From Urophycis tenuis (taxonomy: Eukaryota > Chordata > Actinopteri > Gadiformes > Phycidae): a stretch of 64,000 nucleotides of DNA. The first letter of the stretch is position 1. The number at the start of each line of letters is the position of its first letter. Shown piece by piece: positions 39,501-51,500 of the stretch. The stretch is taken from the NCBI GenBank assembly GCA_036785325.1, contig JAXIVH010000100.1, forward strand, positions 461,844-525,843, read 5' to 3'. The notes beneath the pieces were generated by a model. The model was not told where the DNA came from. It made no database searches and saw only the letters and a program-made list of their open reading frames with translations. The translations under genes were made by a program, and so were the position numbers.

Positions 39501-42500
39501 ACTAGCTAAGGTTTGCTTGGCAACCATAGACAGGAACAGCATTTAAATGAAGAGAAACTACTACGGAGTGTTGATGGATATCCTTTGTTGTGGCGGGGTA
39601 CTGTTGTATATAATTTTAGCTGAAACACTGATACTACAATTATGACAATAATATTACTTATTATTAAGTCAACCAAAGTCTGTACTCAGTACAAAATAAT
39701 GGCTGCCAATTTATTTGAGTACCACTAGCAAAGGATGGTGTCAATTGGATTGCCACAATCCCCCACTCTAACTCACTGACCAAAACAGGTTTAAATGGGG
39801 TTAAAATGTGCTCACCTTCCAATCCTGGGTCCTGCTGCTTCAAAGCACCAGCCGTAACAGAATCACGCTTACGTATTCACATTGTGTTACATTTGGTTTC
39901 ATGAAATATGCTTTATAATGAATATAATTCATATTTCCATTTGATTCCATATCATTCCTCCACAGGAGGAAGAGGTCACCTCGCCAGAGATGAGAGGACA
40001 AAGGAGGTCCAAGAGGCATAGCGACGCACGCATCTCATGGCCCAAGTTTCCCTCTCTGGGAAAAGGCAAAAAGAAGTCCCACTTCAGGAGATCCCACAGC
40101 ACCTCAGAGGCTGAGGATCAGACCAAACTGGAGTTGAGCCCAACCACCAGTGACACCGACTCCCCTGTCAAATCACAGGAAGCTCTCAAGGGCAAGAAGA
40201 AGCATAAGGTAAAGCTGAACATTTTAAAGAACAAGGGTCGTATAAGTGCTTACACAGACCAGGACACAGACACACTGACCACTGCTCCATTGCATGGAGT
40301 CAACGAGGACCCCAAGAAGGCCTCAATCACAGACTCCCCAGAGCTGCTGGAAATCCCCTTGGATGAATCCCCTCCTGTCTACATTACACATCAATTCAAA
40401 ATCCCTGAAAGCTACGAGCCAAAGGTTGACAAAGGAATTGCTGACATGGCTGAGCTTGAATCCCCACACCACAGGGTGGAACTTATAAGTGTGGATAGCA
40501 CTCTGAAGACTACAGATCTAACTGTGGCTCTGGCTGGGCAGGACAGTCCCACCACTAACATGTCACCAGATGGAAAGAAAAAGAAGAAGAAAGAAAAGTC
40601 TGAATTAAAAATGAAAATTAAGGGAAAAGATAAATCACACAAACAAGATGTTAAGGTGAAATCCTCCCCAAAGCGACTACAGACACTTGGGGCAAGTATT
40701 GATATACCGGACCCTACTGCAAATAAAAACCTGGATGCTAGCAAAAATATAGCATCACAATTGTGGCCACAAACTGCAGTCAACACTGATACACAAGTAA
40801 CTGCTGGTAAAGACTTTGAGGTTATTTCTGCATCTGTATCACCCCAGGAAGAAAATAATCTGCCGAAGGGGGAATTTTCTTTTGATGTGTCAGATGTAGG
40901 AATTTTAAAGAAATCCCCAAGGAGAGGAAAAGAGAAACCAAAGAAGGAAACCGAAAAGCTATCAAAGGGGTCTAAAGAGAAAACAGACACCAAGAAATCC
41001 CTGTTTAAACTCCCCACAGTTGGCTTTACTGACATTGCAATGGAAGACATAATAGAAAAAACAGATGTAAAGGATAAGGAGGTTCCAGTACAAATGGTAA
41101 CAGAGAGTCTAAAGCAAGATCCTTATGACAGGCTCTCCTGTCCTTCCAAAAAACCACTTCCCAAGCGGGAGGAGATGGAGATACCAGGTATGGAGGCTGC
41201 ACCATCACCAAGGAGGAAGAAACAAGGCATTAAAGAACCAAAGGAGTTGGCAACAAGTGGCATAGAAGAACTTCATGCGGAAACAGTACAGATGTCCATT
41301 GATGTTAAAAGTGTCAAAGAAGCAGTTTCAAAATTGCCCGGTTTTAAGCTGCCTCAAGTTGACATGGAAGGAGTCCCTATTCTTGAAGAGATAACAATGA
41401 TAGATGCAAATGCACAAAGAATAACTGTAAAAACACATGGGACTCCCACCAAAATCTCGGATACCAAGACAAAGGAAGAGCCAATTTGCAACAGGACTAT
41501 AATTCAACTGCCAAACATCAAAGCGGAAAACCTAGTTCCTCATGACATGTTTACTGAGACGAAAGTAGAGATGAATAAGGAAAACAAGGCCATGGGAAAA
41601 TTAAGTAGTGTTGAATTAAAGACTGAAGGAGATAAAAGAGAGAATATTTTAATACCTGGAGAAGAGAGTATTGCAGAAGAAATCCATGTACAAGAACATA
41701 AAACAATGGAGGATGCTTTTGGATGGTCATCAGAAACAATCACAGGCCAAAACAAAGCCAACAACAAGGATTTGACTAGTCCCCAAAAAACAAAGAAAGG
41801 AAAAAAGCTCATGATGAGCTTTGAAGTTGCTGAACCAGACATCAGAATCCCTAATGTTGCCATTGATTTGCCAAAACAAAAACTCTCTGAAAGTAAATCA
41901 ATTGGTTTGATTAAGCATGAAGACAAGGATGATGAGGGGACCTCAGCAACATTGAAAATGACACCATTCAAAAGCAAAAAAAGTGGATCCTACACCCAAA
42001 ATATATCAAAAGAACATGAAATGTACAAAAAAATCAATATTGAAGGAGTTGAGCTGAATGCATCTATCGAGGGTGCAGATGTTGATGAGGCACCCCGTGG
42101 AGAAATGAGAGAGGCTATATTTGAAGGAAAAACAACCAATATTAAACTGCCAAATCTGGGTATATCAATGACAAAAGTGAAAGGAACAGATATTAATTTC
42201 AGTAAATCAATGCCAGATGTAGATGTAACATTACCAGAGGCTCAAGTTGCAGTTACTCTACCTGGACTTGAAGTACCATCAGCTAAGGTTGAAATTAAAG
42301 GAACTGAGATGCAGTCAGAAGATTTCGATGCTTCATCCAAATTTAAAATGCAGAAATTCAAACTACCCAAATTTGGAACAGGAGCTTCAAACATCACAGC
42401 AGAAATACCTGAAGCTGACCAACATATTGAATTTGATTCAAAGCTGAACATCCCTAAATCCACAGTGGCGATTACGGCACCCAAAATCAACACTGAAGGA

Positions 42501-45500
42501 CCTGATGGTATGGTGAAAGGAAGCAAGATTAAAATGCCAAGTCTGGGTATTTCAATGCCAATAGTGAAAGGACCAGATATTGACTTCTATGTATCCAAGC
42601 CAGATGTGGACATTACATTATTGAAGGGTAAACCTGAAGTTACCCTATCTGATGTTGACCTGCCATCAGTTAAGGTAGAAGTTAAAGGGCCTGAGATTGA
42701 GACAGATAATGTTGATAGTTCATCCAAATTTAAGATGCCAACATTTAAATTACCTAAATTTGGAACAGAATCTTCAAGCGTCACTGCAGAAGTGCCTGAA
42801 GTTGACCAACAAATAAAATTTGATACAGAGCTGAATATCCCTGAAGCCAAAGTGGACATTACAGCACCATTAATTGAAGTTAAAGGACCTTTCATTGATC
42901 TTAAGAGCACAGGACCTGATGGTATGGGGAAAGGAAGCAAGTTTAAAATGCCAAGTCTGGGTATTTCAATGCCAAAAGTGGAAGGACCTGATCTTGAGTT
43001 CAGTGTATCAAAACCAGATGTGAAGATTACATTACCAGAAGCTGAAGCTGAAGTTACCCTACCAGTTGTTGACCTGCCATCAGCTAAGGTAGAAGTTGAA
43101 GGGCCTGAGATTGAGACAGAAGATTTTGATGGTTCATCCAAATTTAAAATGCCTAAATTCAAACTACCCAAATTTGGAACAGGATCATCAAGCGTCACTG
43201 CAGAAGTACCTGAAGTTGACCAACAAATAAAATGTGATGCAGAGCTGAACATCCCTAGAGCCACAGTGGACATTAAAGGAGCAAAGGTTAAAGTTGAAGG
43301 ACCTTCCATAGATCTTAAGAGCACAGGACCTGATGGTATGGGGAAAGGAAGCCAGTTTAAAATGCCAAGCCTGGGTCTCTCAATGCCAAAAGTGAAAGGA
43401 CCAGATCTTGATTTCAATGTATCAAAACCAGATGTGGACATTACATTACCAGAGGCTAAAGCTGAAGTTACCCTACCTGAAGTTAAAAGTCCTGAGATTG
43501 ATGTAAAAGTAAAAGGTGGTAAAGGTTCTCCATCCAAGTTTAAAATGCCTACATTCAAATTTCCCAAATTTGGAGCTGCTTCACCCAATATTTCTGTGGA
43601 AATACCAGAGGTGGATAAAGAAATAACATTTCATGGGGAGATGAAAATTCCCAAAGGAGGAGTGGAAATAACAGCACCTAATGTGGAAATTGAAGGACCT
43701 TCCATAGATCTGAAAAGCACAGACATTGAAGGAACAGGGAAAGGAAGTACATTTAAAATGCCTAATCTGGGTATTTCAATGCCAAAAGTGAAAGGACCAG
43801 AACTTGATTTCTGTGTCTCCAAGCCAGATGTGGACATTACATTACCGAAGGGTAAAGCTGAAGTTACCCTACCTGATGTTCACCAGCCATCATCTAAGGT
43901 AGAAGTGAAAGGGCCCCAGATTGAGACAGAAGATTTTGATGGTTCATCCAAATTTAAAATGCCTAAATTCAAACTACCCAAATTTGGAACAGGATCTTCA
44001 AGCATCACTGCAGAAGTACCTGAAGTTGACCAACAAATACAATTTGATGCAGAGGTGAACATTCCTAAAGCCACAGTGGACATTAAAGCACCCAATGTTG
44101 AAGTTGAAGGACCTTCCATAGATCTTAACGTTACAGGACCTGATGGAATTGGGAAAGGAGGCAAGATTAAAATGCCAAGTCTGGGTCTCTCAATGCCAAA
44201 AGTGAAAGGACCTGATCTTGATTTCAGTGTATCAAAGCCAGATGTGGACATTACATTACCAGAGGCTAAAGCTGAAGTTACCCTACCTGATGTTGAACTA
44301 CCATCAACAAAGGTAGAAGTTAAAGGTCCTGAGATTGATGTAAAAGTAAAAGGTGGTAAAGGTTCTCCATCCAAGTTTAAAATGCCTACATTCAATTTCC
44401 CGAAATTTGGAGCTGCTTCACCCAATATTTCTGTGGAAATACCAGAGGTGGATAAAGAAATTACAGTTGACGGTGAGATGAAAATTACCAAAGGAGGAGT
44501 GGAAATAAAGGCACCTAATGTGGAAATTGAAGGACCTTCCATAGATCTGAAAAGCACAGACATTGAAGGAACAGGGAAAGGAAGTACATTTAAAATGCCT
44601 AATCTGGGTATTTCAATGCCAAAAGTGAAAGGACCAGAACTTGATTTCACGGTCTCCAAGCCAGATGTGGACATTACATTACCGAAGGGTAAAGCTGAAG
44701 TTACCCTACCCGATGTTCACCGGCCATCAGCTAAGGTAGAAGTAAAAGGGCCCCAGATTGAGACAGAAGATTTTGATGGTTCATCCAAATTTAAAATGCC
44801 TAAATTCAAACTACCCAAATTTGGAACAGGATCTTCAAGCATCACTGCAGAAGTACCTGAAGTTGACCAACAAATACAATTTGATGCAGAGGTGAACATC
44901 CCTAAAGCCACAGTGGACATTAAAGCACCCAATGTTGAAGTTGAAGGACCTTCCATAGATCTTAACGTTACAAGACCTGATGGATTGGGGAAAGGAGGCA
45001 AGATTAAAATGCCAAGTCTGGGTCTCTCAATGCCAAAAGTGAAAGGACCTGATCTTGATTTCAGTGTATCAAAGCCAGATGTGGACATTACATTACCAGA
45101 GGCTAAAGCTGAAGTTACCCTACCTGATGTTGAACTACCATCAACAAAGGTAGAAGTTAAAGGTCCTGAGATTGATGTAAAAGTAAAAGGTGGTAAAGGT
45201 TCTCCATCCAAGTTTAAAATGCCTACATTCAATTTCCCGAAATTTGGAGCTGCTTCACACAATATTTCTTTGGAAATACCAGAGGTGGATAAAGAAATTA
45301 CAGTTGACGGTGAGATGAAAATTCCCAAAGGAGGAGTGGAAATAAAGGCACCTAATGTGGAAATTGAAGGACCTTCCATAGATCTGAAAAGCACAGACAT
45401 TGAACGAACAGGGAAAGGAAGTACATTTAAAATGCCTAATCTGGGTATTTCAATGCCAAAAGTGAAAGGACCAGAACTTGATTTCTGTGTCTCCAAACCA

Positions 45501-48500
45501 GATGTGGACATTACATTACCGAAGGGTAAAGCTGAAGTTACCCTACCCGATGTTGACAGGCCATCAGCTAAGGTAGAAGTGAAAGGGCCCCAGATTGAGA
45601 CAGAAGATTTTGATGGTTCATCCAAATTTAAAATGCCGAAATTCAAACTACCCAAATTTGGAACAGGATCTTCAAGCATCACTGCAAAAGTACCTGAAGT
45701 TGACCAACAAATACAATTTGATGCAGAGCTGAACATCCCTAAAGCCACAGTGGACATTAAAGCACCCAATGTTGAAGTTGAAGGACCTTCCATAGATCTT
45801 AACGTTACAGGACCTGATGGAATGGGGAAAGGAGGCAAGATTAAAATGCCAAGTCTGGGTCTCTCAATGCCAAAAGTGAAAGGACCTGATCTTGATTTCA
45901 GTGTATCAAAGCCAGATGTGGACATTACATTACCAGAGGCTAAAGCTGAAGTTACCCTACCTGATGTTGAACTACCATCAACAAAGGTAGAAGTTAAAGG
46001 TCCTGAGATTGATGTAAAAGTAAAAGGTGGTAAAGGTTCTCCATCCAAGTTTAAAATGCCTACATTCAATTTCCCGAAATTTGGAGCTGCTTCACCCAAT
46101 ATTTCTGTGGAAATACCAGAGGTGGATAAAGAAATTACAGTTGACGGTGAGATGAAAATTCCCAAAGGAGGAGTGGAAATAAGGGCACCTAATGTGGAAA
46201 TTGAAGGACCTTCCATAGATCTGAAAAGCACAGACATTGAAGGAACAGGGAAAGGAAGTACATTTAAAATGCCTAATCTGGGTATTTCAATGCCAAAAGT
46301 GAAAGGACCAGAACTTGATTTCACGGTCTCCAAGCCAGATGTGGACATTACATTACCGAAGGGTAAAGCTGAAGTTAACCTACCCGATGTTGACAGGCCA
46401 TCAGCTAAGGTAGAAGTGAAAGGGCTCCAGATTGAGACAGAAGATTTTGATGGTTCATCCAAATTTAAAATGCCTAAATTCAAACTACCCAAATTTGGAA
46501 CAGGATCTTCAAGCATCACTGCAGAAGTACCTGAAGTTGACCAACAAATACAATTTGATGCAGAGCTGAACACCCCTAAAGCCACAGTTGACATTAAAGC
46601 ACCCAATGTTGAAGTTGAAGGACCTTCCATAGATCTCAACGTTACAGGACCTGATGGAATGGGGAAAGGAGGCAAGATTAAAATGCCAAGTCTGGGTCTC
46701 TCAATGCCAAAAGTGAAAGGACCAGATCTTGATTTCAGTGTATCAAAGCCAGATGTGGACATTACATTACCAGAGGCTAAAGCTGAAGTTACCCTACCTG
46801 ATGTTGAACTACCATCAACAAAGGTAGAAGTTAAAGGTCCTGAGATTGATGTAAAAGTAAAAGGTGGTAAAGGTTCTCCATCCAAGTTTAAAATGCCTAC
46901 ATTCAATTTCCCGAAATTTGGAGCTGCTTCCCCCAATATTTCTGTGGAAATATCAGAAGTGGATAAAGAAATTACAGTTGATGGTGAGATGAACATTCCC
47001 AAAGGAGGAGTGGAAATAAAGGCACCTAATGTGGAAATTGAAGGACCTTCAATAAATCTGAAAAGCACAGACATTGAAGGAACAGGGAAAGGAAGTACAT
47101 TTAAAATGCCTAATCTGGGTATTTCAATGCCAAAAGTGAAAGGACCAGAACTTGATTTCACTGTCTCCAAGCCAGATGTGAACATTACATTACCGACGAG
47201 TAAAGCTGAAGTTACCCTACCCGAAGTTGACAGGCCATCAGCTAAGGTAGAAGTGAAAGGGCCCCAGATTGAGACAGAAGATTTTGATGGTTCATCCAAA
47301 TTTAAAATGCCTAAATTCAAACTACCTAAATTTGGAATAGGATCTTCAAGCATCACTGCAGAAGTACCTGAAGTTGACCAACAAATACAATTTGATGCAG
47401 AGCTGAACATCCCTAAAGCCACAGTGGACATTAAAGCACCCAATGTTGAAGTCGAAGGACCTTCCATAGATCTTAACGTTACAGGACCTGATGGAATGGG
47501 GAAAGGAGGCAAAATTAAAATGCCAAGTCTGGGTCTCTCAATGCCAAAAGTGAAAGGACCTGATCTTGATTTCAGTGTATCGAAGCCAGATGTGGACATT
47601 ACATTACCAGAGGCTAAAGCTGAAGTTACCCTACCTGATGTTGAACTACCATCAACAAAGGTAGAAGTTAAAGGTCCTGAGATTGATGTAAAAGTAAAAG
47701 GTGGTAAAGGTTCTTCATCTAAGTTTAAAATGCCTACATTCAATTTCCCGAAATTTGGAGCTGCTTCACCCAATATTTCTGTGGAAATACCAGAGGTGGA
47801 TAAAGAAATTACAGTTGATGGTGAGATAAAAATTCCCAAAGGAGGAGTTGAAATAACCGCACCCAATGTGGAAATTGGAGGACCTTCCTTAGATCTAAAA
47901 AGCACAGACATTGATGGAACAGGGAAAGGAAGTACATTTAAAATGCCTAATCTGGGTATTTCAATGCCAAAAGTGAAAGGACCAGAACTTGATTTCTGTG
48001 TCTCCAAGCCAGATGTGGACATTACATTACCGAAGGGTAAAGCTGAAGTTACCCTACCCGATGTTCACCGGCCATCAGCTAAGGTAGAAGTGAAAGGGCC
48101 CCAGATTGAGACAGACGATTTTGATGGTTCATCCAAATTTAAAATGCCTAAATTCAAACTACCCAAATTTGGAACAGGATCTTCAAGCATCACTGCAGAA
48201 GTACCTGAAGTTGACCAACAAATACAATTTGATGCAGAGCTGAACATCCCAAAAGCCACAGTGGACATTAAAGCACCCAATGTTATAGTTGAAGGACCTT
48301 CCGTAGACCTTAACGCAACAGGACCTGATGGACTGGGGAAAGGAGGCAAGATTAAAATGCCAAGTCTGGGTCTCTCAATGCCAAAAGTGAAAGGACCTGA
48401 TCTTGATTTCAGTGTATCAAAGCCAGATGTGGACATTACATTACCAGAGGCTAAAGCTGAAGTTACCCTACCTGATGTTGAACTACCATCAACAAAGGTC

Positions 48501-51500
48501 GAAGTTAAAGGTCCTAAGATTGATGTAAAAGTAAAAGGTGGTAAAGGTTCTCCGTCTAAGTTTAAAATGCCTACATTAAATTTCCCGAAATTTGGAGCTG
48601 CTTCACCCAATATTTCTGTGGAAATACCAGAGGTGGATAAAGAAATTACATTTGATGGAGAGATGAAAATTCCCAAAGGAGGAGTGGAAATAACAGCACC
48701 CAACGTGGAAATCGAAGGACCTTCCATAGATCTGAAAAGCACAGACATTGAAGGAACAGGGAAAGGAAGTACATTTAAAATGCCTAATCTGGGTATTTCA
48801 ATGCCAAAAGTGAAAGGACCAGAACTTGATTTCACGGTCTCCAAGCCAGATGTTGACATTACATTACCAAAGGGTAAAGCTGAAGTTACCCTTCACGATG
48901 TTAACAGGCCATCAGCTAAGGTAGAAGTGAAAGGGCCCCAGATTGAGACAGAAGATTTTGATGGTTCATCCAAATTTAAAATGCCTAAATTCAAACTACC
49001 CAAATTTGGAACAGGATCTTCAAGCATCACTGCAGAAGTACCTGAAGTTGACCAACAAATAAAATTTGATACAGAGCTGAACATCCCTAAAGCCACACTG
49101 GACATTAAAGCACCCAATGTTGAAGTTGAAGGACCTTCCATAGATCTTAACGTTACAGGACCTGATGGAATGGGGAAAGGAGGCAAGATTAAAATGCCAA
49201 GTCTGGGTCTCTCAATGCCAAAAGTGAAAGGACCTGATCTTGATTTCAGTGTATCAAAGCCAGATGTGGACATTACATTACCAGAGGCTAAAGCTGAAGT
49301 TACCCTACCTGATGTTGAACTACCATCAACAAAGGTAGAAGTTAAAGGTCCTGAGATTGATGTAAAAGTAAAAGGTGGTAAAGGTTCTCCATCCAAGTTT
49401 AAAATGCCTACATTCAATTTCCCGAAATTTGGAACTGCTTCACCCAATATTTCTGTGGAAATACCAGAGGTGGATAAAGAAATTACAGTTGATGGTGAGA
49501 TGAAAATTCCCAAAGGAGGAGTTGAAATAACAGCACCCAATGTGGAAATCGAAGGACCTTCCTTAGATCTAAAAAGCACAGACATTGAAGGAACAGGGAA
49601 AGGAAGTACATTTAAAATGCCTAATCTGGGTATTTCAATGCCAAAAGTGAAAGGACCAGAACTTGATCTCTATGTCTCCAAGCCAGATGTTGACATTACA
49701 TTACCGAAGGGTAAAGCTGAAGTTACCCTACCCGATGTTCACCGGCCATCAGCTAAGGTAGAAGTGAAAGGGCCCCAGATTGAGACAGAAGATTTTGATG
49801 GTTCATCCAAATTTAAAATGCCAAAATTCAAACTACCCAAATTTGGAACAGGATCTTCAAGCATCACTGCAAAAGTACCTGAAGTTGACCAACAAATACA
49901 ATTTGATGCAGAGGTGAACATCCCTAAAGCCACAGTGGACATTAAAGCACCCAATGTTGAAGTTGAAGGACCTTCCACAGATCTTAACGTTACAGGACCT
50001 GATGGAATGGGGAAAGGAGGCAAGATTAAAATGCCAAGTCTGGGTCTCTCAATGCCAAAAGTGAAAGGACCTGATCTTGATTTCAGTGTATCAAAGCCAG
50101 ATGTGGACATTACATTACCAGAGGCTAAAGCTGAAGTTACCCTACCTGATGTTGAACTACCATCAACAAAGGTAGAAGTTAAAGGTCCTGAGATTGATGT
50201 AAAAGTAAAAGGTGGTAAAGGTTCTTCATCTAAGTTTAAAATGCCTACATTCAATTTCCCGAAATTTGGAGCTGCTTCACCCAATATTTCTGTGGAAATA
50301 CCAGAAGTGGATAAAGAAATTACAGTTGATGGTGAGATGGAAATTCCCAAAGGAGGAGTGGAAATAAAGGCACCTAATGTGGACATTGAAGGACCTTCCA
50401 TAGATCTGAAAAGCACAGACATTGAAGGAACAGGGAAAGGAAGTACATTTAAAATGCCTAATCTGGGTATTTCAATGCCAAAAGTGAAAGGACCAGAACT
50501 TGATTTCACTGCCTCCAAGCCAGATGTGGACATCACATTACCGAAGGGTAAAGTTGAAGTTATCCTACCCGATGTTGACAGGCCATCAGCTAAGGTAGAA
50601 GTGAAAGGGCCCCAGATTGAGACAAAAGATTTTGATGGTTCATCCAAATTTAAAATGCCGAAATTCAAACTACCTAAATTTGGAACAGGATCTTCAAGCA
50701 TCACTGCAGAAGTACCTGAAGTTGACCAACAAATACAATTTGATGCAGAGCTGAACATCTCTAAAGCCACAGTGGACATTAAAGCACCCAATGTTGACGT
50801 TGAAGGACCTTCCATAGATCTTAACGTTACAGGACCTGATGGACTGGGGAAAGGAGGCAAGATTAAAATGCCAGGTCTGGGTCTCTCAATGCCAAAAGTG
50901 AAAGGACCTGATCTTGATTTCAGTGTATCAAAGCCAGATGTGGACATTACATTACCAGAGGCTAAAGCTGAAGTTACCCTACCTGATGTTGAACTACCAT
51001 CAACAAAGGTAGAAGTTAAAGGTCCTGAGATTGATGTAAAAGTAAAAGGTGGTAAAGGTTCTCCATCCAAGTTTAAAATGCCTACATTCAATTTCCCGAA
51101 ATTTGGAGCTGCCCCACCCAATATTTCTGTAGAAATACCAGAGGTGGATAAAGAAATTACAGTTGATGGTGAGATGAAAATTCCCAAAGGAGAAGTTGAA
51201 ATAACAGCACCCGATGTGGAAATCAAAGGACCTTCCTTAGATCTGAAAAGCACAGACATTGAAGGAAAAGGGAAAGGAAGTACATTTAAAATGCCTAATC
51301 TGGGTATTTCAATGCCAAAAGTGAAAGGACCAGAACTTGATTTCTGTGACTCCAAGCCAGATGTGGACATTACATTACCAAAGGGTAAAGCTGAAGTTAC
51401 CATACCCGATTTTGACCGGCCATCAGCTAAGGTAGAAGTGAAAGGGCCCCAGATTGAGACAGAAGATTTTGATGGTTCATCCAAATTTAAAATGCCTAAA

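Noticed and set aside
44717..48022. Long minus-strand open frame (1101 codons) and similar ones at 42587-52474
   Set aside because: They are exact antisense shadows of the AHNAK2 repeats; the composition is set by the sense codons and the breaks recur with the repeat period.
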